NCBI GenBank assembly: GCA_944392715.1
Contig: CALXXQ010000195.1
Span: 1 to 32,565 of the forward strand
Direction: 5' to 3'
DNA: 32,565 bases
Origin: an uncultured Brachyspira sp.
GTDB taxonomy: Bacteria; Spirochaetota; Brachyspiria; Brachyspirales; Brachyspiraceae
The notes beneath the pieces were generated by a model. That model saw nothing but the letters and a program-made list of their open reading frames with translations. It made no database searches and was not told where the DNA came from. Below are positions 24,197-31,796 of the stretch, piece by piece (position 1 is the first letter of the stretch; each line of letters opens with the position of its first letter). The position numbers were made by a program, and so were the translations under genes.

Positions 24197-24868
24197 ATGA
24201 AGAAATTAATAATAATATTTTTATTGTTTCAGTCATATTTTTTATGCAATGCAGCAGATTTAGATAAATTAAATAATCTATTTGAAAATGCCAATAAACT
24301 TTATAATGAAGGAAAATATTTAGAGGCAAATTATTTATATAAAGATATTGCATCATCAAACTTTATTTCAAAAGATTTGTATTATAATTTAGCTTCTTCA
24401 TATGCTGCTATTGGAAGCAATGGATATGCTGTTCTTTATTATGAAAAGGCTTTAAATATATCGCCTTTTGATAAAGAAATAAAAGTTATGATTAATTCAT
24501 TAACAGGTAATAATAATAATGATTCTAATATGATTATTATGATGTATGCTTTTTTAATATTATTTTTAGTATTTTTTACTTTATTGATTTTGATATTTAT
24601 TAAAAGAAAAAAAATAAATAAATTTTTATTAATACTTTCTATATTACTTTTAATACCTTCCATAATATTAAATAATGCTTTAAATTCTGATTATGTAGTA
24701 ACAGTTGATGATGCCAATTTATATAGCGGAAGCAGTACAAGGTCTGATATAATTTCTCAAATAGTTGAAGGTCAAAAATTAAGAGTACTTGAGGAATATA
24801 CTAATTGGTATTATGTAAAAGGCAATTCTAAAGGCTGGATAAGTAAAAGTTTTGCTCAAAAGATATAA
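24197..24868 (+). CDS. batE: BatE-like TPR protein with C-terminal SH3-like domain
   Basis: Last gene of the bat operon; 223 residues. Signal peptide (about 1-20), a TPR block (about 25-105, LYNEGKYLEANYLYKDI and SSYAAIGSNGYAVLYYEKAL), two closely spaced membrane segments (about 112-134 and 141-160), and a bacterial SH3-like domain (about 165-222, with DANLYSGSS and NWYYVKGNSKGWISKSF). SH3-like domains of this type often bind peptidoglycan or peptides. It follows batD by 22 bases. Order and domain content match the batC-D-E arrangement known in spirochaetes. Confidence 0.82.
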   Translation: MKKLIIIFLLFQSYFLCNAADLDKLNNLFENANKLYNEGKYLEANYLYKDIASSNFISKDLYYNLASSYAAIGSNGYAVLYYEKALNISPFDKEIKVMINSLTGNNNNDSNMIIMMYAFLILFLVFFTLLILIFIKRKKINKFLLILSILLLIPSIILNNALNSDYVVTVDDANLYSGSSTRSDIISQIVEGQKLRVLEEYTNWYYVKGNSKGWISKSFAQKI

Positions 24869-24979
24869 GCTCATAATATTCTCCTATATAATAAAATTTA
24901 AAATGTTTTATTTATTTGTAATTTTTATTAAATTAAATAATATATAGTTTTATATTATAAAAAATTAAAGGAGAGTAGT

Positions 24980-26038
24980 ATGCAAAAAATAGCGGTTGGA
25001 ATGAGTGCGGGAGTTGATTCTACTACTACAGCAAAACTTTTAAAAGAGCAAGGTAATGAAGTATTTGGTGTTACTATGCTTCTTTGGAATGGAGATGAAA
25101 GAGCACCTTTAAGCGGTTCTTGTTATAGTCCTTATCAAAAAAATATTGTAGAAGAATGTAAAAAATATGCTAAAGAAATAGGTATAGATTATTATTCTTT
25201 TGATGTAAGTGAGATGTTTCAGAAAAAAGTTATAGATTATGTTACTAATTCCTATAAAAAAGGATTAACTCCTAATCCTTGTATAATGTGTAATAGTCAT
25301 ATTAAATTTGAAGCTTTATTTGAGGCTATAGAAAAACAAGGTTTAGAATTTGATAAATTTGCTACGGGGCATTATGCGGGTGTAAAATACGATGAAAAAT
25401 CAAATAGGTATATTTTATTAAGAGGTAAAAATTTGATAAAAGACCAATCATATTTTTTATATAGACTTACACAAAATCAATTATCTAAAATAATGTTTCC
25501 TATGCATGAAAATACAAAAGAAGATACTAGAAAAATCGCAAGAGAATATAATTTGGATGTAGCAGAGAAAAGTGAGAGTCAGGATTTTTTTGCTGGAGAA
25601 TATCATAGATTATTTGATGAGGATAAAGAAGGTAATATAATAAATATAGATACTAATGAAATATTAGGACATCATAAAGGAATATGGCATTATACAGTAG
25701 GGCAGCGTAAAGGTTTGGGTATAGCATATAAAGAGCCTTTATTCATAATATCATTAGATAGCGAAACAAACACAGTATATGTTGGTAATAAAAAACATAC
25801 ATTTGTAGATGAAGTAAAAATATATGATGTCAATTGGATAGTAAATCCTATAGAAAAAGAATTTGAAGCATTAGTAAAAACAAGAAGTGCACATAAAGGA
25901 ACTATGGCTAATATTATTCCAATAGATGAAAATACAATTAATATAAAATTTCATGAACCGGCAGGAATTGTAGCTAAAGGGCAGTCATGTGTATGCTATG
26001 ATAATGATATAACATTATGCGGAGGAATTGTTTATTAA
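24980..26038 (+). CDS. mnmA: tRNA-uridine 2-sulfurtransferase MnmA, CxxC type
   Basis: Thiolates U34 at the wobble position of tRNAs for Lys, Glu and Gln. The 352-residue protein has the PP-loop (GMSAGVDST, with Ala in place of the usual second Gly), the TPNPCIMCN motif (Cys101, Cys104), ATGHYAGV, KDQSYFLYRL and WHYTVGQRKGLG. The family normally has SQDICF near residue 200, whose Cys is catalytic or a cluster ligand. Here it reads SQDFFAG, so that Cys is missing. Other cysteines (Cys48, Cys60, and two near the C-terminus in GQSCVCYD) could compensate. AAGGAGAG precedes the ATG. The gene appears to stand alone. Confidence 0.88.
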   Translation: MQKIAVGMSAGVDSTTTAKLLKEQGNEVFGVTMLLWNGDERAPLSGSCYSPYQKNIVEECKKYAKEIGIDYYSFDVSEMFQKKVIDYVTNSYKKGLTPNPCIMCNSHIKFEALFEAIEKQGLEFDKFATGHYAGVKYDEKSNRYILLRGKNLIKDQSYFLYRLTQNQLSKIMFPMHENTKEDTRKIAREYNLDVAEKSESQDFFAGEYHRLFDEDKEGNIINIDTNEILGHHKGIWHYTVGQRKGLGIAYKEPLFIISLDSETNTVYVGNKKHTFVDEVKIYDVNWIVNPIEKEFEALVKTRSAHKGTMANIIPIDENTINIKFHEPAGIVAKGQSCVCYDNDITLCGGIVY

Positions 26039-26095
26039 TTTACTTTTATATAATTTTATAGTTTTTATATATAAAGTATTTTAGTAAATTAATAA
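26032..26095 (+). terminator. AT-rich inverted repeat spanning the mnmA stop, possible terminator
   Basis: Perfect 13-base arms TTATTAATTTACT (26032-26044) and its complement (26083-26095) enclose 38 AT-rich bases that can pair further (TTTATATA with TATATAAA). The left arm contains the mnmA stop codon. No T-run follows, so the terminator call is weak. Confidence 0.35.
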
Positions 26096-26127
26096 TTGTA
26101 AAAGGTAATAATAAAAAGGAATGATAA

Positions 26128-26940
26128 ATGAATAAATTATATATAATAATATTTAATTCTATTTTGTTTTTATCATGCTCAAATGCAAATAAAATAAATT
26201 GGGAAAATGATTTTGATGCCTCTTTTGAAAAAGCAAAGTCTGAAAATAAAATAGTGATGATGGATATATATACCGATTGGTGCGGAGCTTGTAAAGAGAT
26301 GGATAAAACTACTTTTAAAGATGAGAATATAATTAATAATACTACTAATTTTATAGCATTAAAATTTAATCCTGAAAAAATGCCTAATGGTCAAGATATA
26401 CTAAAAAAATATAATATATTAGGTTTTCCTACTATGCTTTTTATTAATAGTGATGGATTTATTTTAAAAAGGATATTAGGTTATATTGAAAGCGATGAAT
26501 TAATAAATGAAATGAATAGTATGAAAGAGAGAGATGAAAAAGTAAAGACTATATTTAAAGATGATAATTCTAGTATAGATAAATTGGATATTTATCTTGA
26601 ATCAGGTTATGATAATGAGGCTTTAGATATATATAATAAATTGATAGTAGAAAATAAAATACCTAAAGATAAAATGCCTAAATATATGTCAAGCATTGCT
26701 CTTTTGCTTTTAGATAATAATAGGCATGATGAAGGAATGAAATATTTTGACGATATAATAAGTAATTATGGAGATTATAATGAGGTTTATATAGCACATT
26801 ATTATAAAGCTCTTGATATGATTGTTAACAATGGTCAGACAAATGAAGGAATAAAATATATAGAAAATCTTACTAATCAGATTCCAAATGAGATGAAAGC
26901 TGAATATTTAGATTTTATAAATTATTTTGGTTCTAATTAA
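26128..26940 (+). CDS. Thioredoxin-fold lipoprotein (CGAC active site)
   Basis: Predicted envelope thiol-disulfide protein of 270 residues. A lipobox LFLSC places the lipidated Cys at residue 17. Residues about 25-135 are a DsbD-gamma/thioredoxin-like domain with active site DWCGAC (Cys52, Cys55) and the cis-Pro loop GFPTMLF. The C-terminal half (about 145-265) is helical, with TPR-like hairpins such as DNEALDIYNKLIVEN and HDEGMKYFDDIISNYG. This could help bind a partner. AAGGA precedes the ATG by seven bases. The next gene encodes a close paralogue over the full length, so the pair arose by tandem duplication. Confidence 0.85.
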   Translation: MNKLYIIIFNSILFLSCSNANKINWENDFDASFEKAKSENKIVMMDIYTDWCGACKEMDKTTFKDENIINNTTNFIALKFNPEKMPNGQDILKKYNILGFPTMLFINSDGFILKRILGYIESDELINEMNSMKERDEKVKTIFKDDNSSIDKLDIYLESGYDNEALDIYNKLIVENKIPKDKMPKYMSSIALLLLDNNRHDEGMKYFDDIISNYGDYNEVYIAHYYKALDMIVNNGQTNEGIKYIENLTNQIPNEMKAEYLDFINYFGSN

Positions 26941-26947
26941 ATATATA

Positions 26948-26975
26948 TTGTTTTATTATAAAAATATTTTATAAT
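26948..26975 (+). promoter_or_regulatory. Candidate promoter for the second thioredoxin-fold gene
   Basis: TTGTTT (26948-26953), 16-base spacer and TATAAT (26970-26975) lie in the 58-base gap between the paralogues, 23 bases before the second start. This implies the second copy can be expressed on its own. Confidence 0.5.
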
Positions 26976-26998
26976 ATTCTATAATAAAAGGAGACATT

Positions 26999-27826
26999 AT
27001 GAATAAAAATATATTATTAATTTTTATAATGCTATTTGCATCTATTATTTCTTGTAATAAAGCTAGTGCTGAAATAAAATGGGAAAAAGATTTGGCTAGT
27101 GCAATGAAAAAAGCAAAGGATAAGAATCTACCTATAATGATAGATGTTTATACTGATTGGTGTACTTGGTGTAAGGAATTGGATAAAAATACTTATTCTC
27201 ATAAAGATGTTATAGATGTAGCAAAAAAAATGGTATCTGTAAAATTAAATCCTGAAACATCACAAGAGGGAGCAGAGATAGCCAAGAAATATGGGGTTCA
27301 AGGCTTTCCTACAATACTTTTTATAAGTGCTGATGGTTTAATATTAGAAAATGTAGGAGGATATGTTGAAGGTGAAAAATTTGTTCCATATATGAAAAAT
27401 GCTATAGAAAAATTAGATAAAATAAATATAGTATTAGCAAGTAAAGAACCTAGTTTAGAAAAATTAGATTTATATATGGAATCTGGAAATGAAGAAGAGT
27501 CTCAAAAGATATACGATGCTTTAATGCAGAAGAATGTTATTACAAAAGATAAAATGCCTAAATATTTGCTTGGATTTGCATTGATGAGAGCTCAGAGAAA
27601 TGATTATAAAAAGGCTAATGAATATTTTGACACTATTATAAAAGATTATTCTAAGTCTGAAGAGGTTTATGTAGCTCATTATTATAAAGCTGTTACTATG
27701 GTTCTTGCTGGTGAGAAAGATGAGCCTAAAAAATATTTAGAAAAATTACTTGATGACCCTAAAACTCCTGATAATATGAAAGTTCAATATGAAAGCTTAT
27801 TATCATATATAAATGAAAGTAATTAA
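26999..27826 (+). CDS. Thioredoxin-fold lipoprotein, paralogue (CTWC active site)
   Basis: Second copy of the tandem pair, 275 residues. Lipobox SIISC with Cys at residue 19, thioredoxin-like domain with active site DWCTWC (Cys55, Cys58) and cis-Pro loop GFPTILF, then the same helical C-terminal half (for example KMPKYLLGFALMRAQRNDYK). The dipeptide between the cysteines differs from the first copy (Thr-Trp against Gly-Ala), a position that tunes redox potential in this fold, so the two may have different redox roles. It has a strong AGGAG six bases before the ATG and probably its own promoter, and ends at a strong terminator. Confidence 0.86.
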   Translation: MNKNILLIFIMLFASIISCNKASAEIKWEKDLASAMKKAKDKNLPIMIDVYTDWCTWCKELDKNTYSHKDVIDVAKKMVSVKLNPETSQEGAEIAKKYGVQGFPTILFISADGLILENVGGYVEGEKFVPYMKNAIEKLDKINIVLASKEPSLEKLDLYMESGNEEESQKIYDALMQKNVITKDKMPKYLLGFALMRAQRNDYKKANEYFDTIIKDYSKSEEVYVAHYYKAVTMVLAGEKDEPKKYLEKLLDDPKTPDNMKVQYESLLSYINESN

Positions 27827-27846
27827 TATTAATTAACATAATATTT

Positions 27847-27885
27847 AAAAAGAGATGCTTTATTTAGTATCTCTTTTTTATTTTT
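27847..27885 (+). terminator. Rho-independent terminator after the thioredoxin-fold pair
   Basis: Thirteen-base stem (27847-27859 with 27866-27878, one G-T pair; AAAAAGAGAT and its complement at the base), six-base loop, then a T-rich tail. Confidence 0.9.
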
Positions 27886-27911
27886 AATACTTTAATTATG
27901 GATGATATATT

Positions 27912-28913
27912 ATGATTAGTATAATAATACCTGTTTATAATGTTTCAAAATACTTAAGGGCTTGTTTAGATAGTGTAATTAATCAAACATATAAAGATTT
28001 AGAAATAATATGTATAAATGATGGATCTACTGATGATTCTCTTGAAATATTAAAAGAATATTCTAATAAAGACAATAGGATTATAATAATAGATAAAAAA
28101 AATGAAGGTGTATCTGCAGCTAGAAACGATGGAATAGAAAATGCAAAAGGCGAGTATTTATTTTGTATGGATAGTGATGATTATATAGATAATAATTTTA
28201 TAGAGACTTTTTATCATAATGCTAAAAATAATAATAGTGATTTAGTAGTTTTAAGTACTTTTTGGAATTTGGATAAAAGAGTTAATAAAGATTATCATTC
28301 AGCACTTCCTACTTGTTCAATGTTTATAAAAAAATCTATATTGGATAATTATAAATATTTGAGGTATCCATTGAATGTTCAGCCAGGAGAAGATGGTATA
28401 TTTTCTCATGAACTTTTAATGTATGCAAACAATATTAGTTTTGAATATAATACAAATTATCATTATGTAAAAAGGCCTGGTCAGGATTCGCAAAGGGCTG
28501 TAAAAGAGCCTAAGATACTATTACAGGTAATACCTAAATGGTTTGAATTATTAGAAGAATTTTATACTAAATATAATTTTTGGGAAAGTAAGTCCTTATC
28601 ATTTGCTAAATATATTGAAGGCGAAGCTTTTCTTGCATTTAGAACAAAAAATTTTATGGCTGATGATGAAAGAAAAATTTTTACTATCATAAAAAATACT
28701 TTAAACAAAGTTATAAAAAATATTAATAAAGAAGCTTATAATAAATATTTTTCAAAAGAGTTTATTATTTTTATAGAATCTAATACAATAAAAGAGTACT
28801 ATAGCAGAGTCAAATATAAATATAACTATATAAGATTTTCTATTTTTAATAAAGATGTATCTATAAGATATATGGAAAATAGATATAAACATTATAAAAA
28901 TGATAATTTATAA
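27912..28913 (+). CDS. Glycosyltransferase family 2
   Basis: GT-A fold enzyme of 333 residues that probably adds a sugar to a surface polysaccharide, glycolipid or flagellar protein; donor and acceptor are unknown. The N-terminus is classic: SIIIPVYNVSKYLRACLDSV, ICINDGSTDDS (first Asp pair), KNEGVSAARNDGIENAKGEY and the metal-binding CMDSDDYID at about residues 88-96. The C-terminal half lacks membrane segments and holds the less conserved acceptor domain with PGEDGIFSHEL. The ATG is preceded by GGAT. It stands alone between a terminator and a long intergenic palindrome. Confidence 0.9.
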   Translation: MISIIIPVYNVSKYLRACLDSVINQTYKDLEIICINDGSTDDSLEILKEYSNKDNRIIIIDKKNEGVSAARNDGIENAKGEYLFCMDSDDYIDNNFIETFYHNAKNNNSDLVVLSTFWNLDKRVNKDYHSALPTCSMFIKKSILDNYKYLRYPLNVQPGEDGIFSHELLMYANNISFEYNTNYHYVKRPGQDSQRAVKEPKILLQVIPKWFELLEEFYTKYNFWESKSLSFAKYIEGEAFLAFRTKNFMADDERKIFTIIKNTLNKVIKNINKEAYNKYFSKEFIIFIESNTIKEYYSRVKYKYNYIRFSIFNKDVSIRYMENRYKHYKNDNL

Positions 28914-28932
28914 TTTTATAAATTAAATTATT

Positions 28933-29253
28933 TTTAAATCCCCGCCCTATATACTTTCTATCATTTATATAATTTCATCATTATATTTTTTTTACTTCAA
29001 ACTGTTTTTTTAGCTGCCCGCCCAAGTTTTTTTTAATTATTGTATTTATTACCGCACGGTGAGTAAAATTTTATATATTAATTAAGCAGTAATTGCATTT
29101 TAATTATAAACAATAAATTCATTTACCGTGCGGTGAATAAGTTAAAAATATAATAAAAATTTGGGTGGGTATGCTTTTATAAATTAAGTAAAAAAATAAT
29201 AAATACTTTTATATTAAATTAAGAATAAAAAACTATAATGGGAGGGATTTTTT
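28933..29253. repeat. ~320-bp imperfect inverted repeat filling the intergenic region
   Basis: The 414-base gap between two genes holds three nested, mirrored landmark pairs: AAATCCCCGCCC (from 28936) with GGGAGGGATTT (to 29250); CCCGCCCAAG (29017-29026) with TTGGGTGGG (29161-29169); and ACCGCACGGT (29051-29060) with ACCGTGCGGT (29125-29134). Spacings match on the two sides: 81 bases between the first two landmarks on each side, and 34 against 35 between the next two. Intervening AT-rich sequence also aligns, for example TTTTTTTACTT on both arms. The GC-rich landmarks stand out against the background. No ORF is present. Confidence 0.8.
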
Positions 29254-29268
29254 ATTAAGATTTATATA

Positions 29269-29296
29269 TTTACAATTAGTTTAATTTTTATATAAT
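29269..29296 (+). promoter_or_regulatory. Promoter of the DUF362/ferredoxin gene
   Basis: TTTACA (29269-29274), 16-base spacer and TATAAT (29291-29296) lie 31 bases before the start codon, immediately after the long inverted repeat. Confidence 0.6.
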
Positions 29297-29327
29297 ATAA
29301 ATACAGTTTAAATTTAAGGTTAATATT

Positions 29328-30458
29328 ATGAGTAAAGTAGCTGTAATAAGATGCGAGAATTATAATTTAGATGAAGTTAAATCTGCCATTAAAAAGGCTA
29401 TAGATTTGATTGGAGGCATAGATTTATTTGTTAAGGAAAATGATAAGGTATTGCTTAAGCCTAATTTCCTAGCTGCAGAAACTGCTGAAAGGTCTGTAAC
29501 AACTCACCCAGTAGTATTTGAAGCTATTGTATCTATACTTCAAGAAAAAACTAAAAATATTTCCTATGGAGATTCTCCTGGAATAGGTAAGGGAAGCAGT
29601 GTGGCATTAAAATCAGGTATAGATGAAATAGCTAATAAATTGGATGTTAAGTATGCTGATTTTGAAGAGCCAGTAGGTGTTAGTTATGAGGATGGAGTGC
29701 AAGAGAAGAGTTTTACTATAGCAAAACCAATACAAGAAGCCGATGTAATAATAAGTTTGCCTAAATTAAAATCACATGCTCTTACAACTATGACAGGAGC
29801 TGTAAAGAATCAATTCGGATGCATACCTGGTTTTAGAAAAGCTGAGTATCATTTAAAACTTCCTGATTTTGAAGATTTTTCTACTATGCTTCTTGATTTA
29901 AATAAGCTTATTAATCCTAAACTCTATATAATGGATGGAATTCTAGCTATGGAGGGAAACGGACCTAGAAATGGAAATCCTAAAAAAGTTAATGCCTTAA
30001 TAGTATCATCAGATGCAGTAGCTTTAGACTATGTTGCTTCTCAAATAATATCATTCGATTATAATACAATACCTACTTTGAAAATGGGATTTAAACATGG
30101 TTTTTCAAATAAGAATGAAATAGAAGTATTAGGCGATGGAATAGAAAGTGTAAAAGTGACAGATTTCAAAAAGCCTCATAAAGGTATTGGAATAGGAAGA
30201 AGTTTGATGAAGCTTAGTAAATTTCCTATTGTTAAAAGAATTTTTGCAACTATTATACCAAAGCCTGTTATTGAAAAAAATAAATGTGTCAAATGCGGAG
30301 TTTGTGTAAAGGTATGTCCTGTAACCCCATTAGCACTTAATTTTGATAAAAAGGGTAAGTCTTATCCTCCTGAATATTATTATAAAAACTGCATATCCTG
30401 TTATTGCTGTCAGGAATTATGTCCGCATAAGGCCATAGTATTAAAAAGAAAATTTTAA
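29328..30458 (+). CDS. DUF362 protein with C-terminal 4Fe-4S ferredoxin domain
   Basis: A 376-residue iron-sulfur protein widespread in anaerobes; function not established. Residues 1-290 form the DUF362 domain: VLLKPNFLA, the TTHPVVFEA segment, GDSPGIGKG, then SLPKLKSHALTTMTGAVKN and ALDYVASQI. Residues about 315-376 hold two [4Fe-4S] motifs, CVKCGVCVKVCP and CISCYCCQELCP, the second with an extra Cys. This combination suggests electron transfer linked to a reaction on an unknown substrate. AAGG lies eight bases before the ATG. It has its own predicted promoter and converges on the DUF3298-like gene. Confidence 0.88.
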   Translation: MSKVAVIRCENYNLDEVKSAIKKAIDLIGGIDLFVKENDKVLLKPNFLAAETAERSVTTHPVVFEAIVSILQEKTKNISYGDSPGIGKGSSVALKSGIDEIANKLDVKYADFEEPVGVSYEDGVQEKSFTIAKPIQEADVIISLPKLKSHALTTMTGAVKNQFGCIPGFRKAEYHLKLPDFEDFSTMLLDLNKLINPKLYIMDGILAMEGNGPRNGNPKKVNALIVSSDAVALDYVASQIISFDYNTIPTLKMGFKHGFSNKNEIEVLGDGIESVKVTDFKKPHKGIGIGRSLMKLSKFPIVKRIFATIIPKPVIEKNKCVKCGVCVKVCPVTPLALNFDKKGKSYPPEYYYKNCISCYCCQELCPHKAIVLKRKF

Positions 30459-30472
30459 AAAATGATGCAATA

Positions 30473-31564
30473 TTAATCAAATATATTTTTATATTTATGA
30501 CTGATAATATCATCTATTTCTTTTGATTCTATGAATATACTGATATAATCAATGTATTCATCAATTATATTATCTTTATAATCCATAACCCAATTAAACA
30601 TTATACCTTTGGGTGTCAAATAAAAATAATTATTTTCTAAATTAATATTGGATATATTAATATTTCTATTTCCTATAATACTATTATTATATTTTTCCAT
30701 CTTGTATTTTATTATATTCAAACATTTATTAGTATCTATTATTAGATCAGATAATTTTATATTTTCTCCGCTATTTATAGAATATGTGGCATTATTTAAT
30801 ATTTTATTACTTGATATTGATATTAAGCCATTATTAAATAAATTTATATTTGGTATTGATACATTTATATCATATATTTTTTCTTTATTAGAAATTAAAT
30901 TTTCTAATTTATCAAAATTATCCTGTATTTTTTTATTTAACGTTTTTTCAATTATACTATATAGTTTTTGTTGATCTTTATAATCAGTAGTTTCTGTTAT
31001 TCCAAACTCTTTATTTATACTAGCATTGATTTTATTTATAGAACTTAAATTATTAGGATTATTTAATAAAAATAAATAAATTTTATAATTAAGTTTTGCC
31101 TTTCCAATATTATTTGAATATGTATATTGTATTATATTAGTTTCTGAGATATATGAAGATGGGTATTCAAAATATATATTTTCATTATTTAAACGTCCTT
31201 CAAATCCGCTATTTTTATTTGGAAGAAATCCATTTAAGGTTTTACCATCAAATGATTCAGCCTTGAAGTATCCATCTAATTTATTTAATTTTTTTATTTT
31301 ATACTCTATTCTATTGTTATCTTTATCTGAATAATATATACTTCCATATTCATTATTATTATTCAATATTAATATATTTAAATATTCTTTATTTTTATTA
31401 ATTAAATAAAAATGCTGATAATTACATATATTTGATAATGCAGAACAGGATATCAGAATAATTAAAAAAGCCAACATAAAATAAAAGAATATGAAAGATA
31501 TTGAGTTGTTCATAGAAATTAATGTTAAAGAAGCAATTATAAATATCAATAGTTTATTTTTCAT
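30473..31564 (-). CDS. Membrane-anchored or lipoprotein with DUF3298-like C-terminal domain
   Basis: A 363-residue exported protein of uncertain function. The first 40 residues contain two hydrophobic runs (about 4-17 and 22-39) and a lipobox-like ILISC with Cys at about residue 40. The C-terminal 130 residues, from ATYSINSGENIKLSDLI through FYLTPKGIMFNW to YISIFIESKEIDDII, resemble the DUF3298 domain found in RsiV-like envelope proteins. GGGG lies eight bases before the ATG at 31564; an internal ATG at codon 18 would give a more conventional lipoprotein signal and cannot be excluded. It is extremely Asn-, Ile- and Lys-rich, even for this window. Confidence 0.6.
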   Translation of the reverse strand: MKNKLLIFIIASLTLISMNNSISFIFFYFMLAFLIILISCSALSNICNYQHFYLINKNKEYLNILILNNNNEYGSIYYSDKDNNRIEYKIKKLNKLDGYFKAESFDGKTLNGFLPNKNSGFEGRLNNENIYFEYPSSYISETNIIQYTYSNNIGKAKLNYKIYLFLLNNPNNLSSINKINASINKEFGITETTDYKDQQKLYSIIEKTLNKKIQDNFDKLENLISNKEKIYDINVSIPNINLFNNGLISISSNKILNNATYSINSGENIKLSDLIIDTNKCLNIIKYKMEKYNNSIIGNRNINISNINLENNYFYLTPKGIMFNWVMDYKDNIIDEYIDYISIFIESKEIDDIISHKYKNIFD

Positions 31565-31721
31565 ATATATTTCCCCAATTCTATATTATATGATGATATT
31601 GTAATTTACATATATACATTTTATACTATTTATATATAAAAACAAGTTTATTTTTACATATATGTATTAGGTTTTATATTGTTTATATGGATGATATGAA
31701 GCTTTAGGAGAAATATACAAA

Positions 31722-31747
31722 AAAGAGAAAGACTCTAATTTCTCTTT
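31722..31747. terminator. Hairpin between the DUF3298-like gene and the pseudogene
   Basis: AAAGAGAAA (31722-31730) pairs with TTTCTCTTT (31739-31747) around an eight-base loop. A-rich and T-rich flanks would allow termination in either direction. The surrounding 31565-31796 has no gene that I can recognise. Confidence 0.5.
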
Positions 31748-31796
31748 AATAATTTTATCATCAGTAAAAACAACACAATATAGTATTAAATTATAA

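Noticed and set aside
28933..29253. Possible CRISPR or tRNA locus because of repeated ACCGCACGGT boxes
   Set aside because: Only two copies, in opposite orientation, with no regular spacers and no cloverleaf; a mirrored element explains the pattern better.
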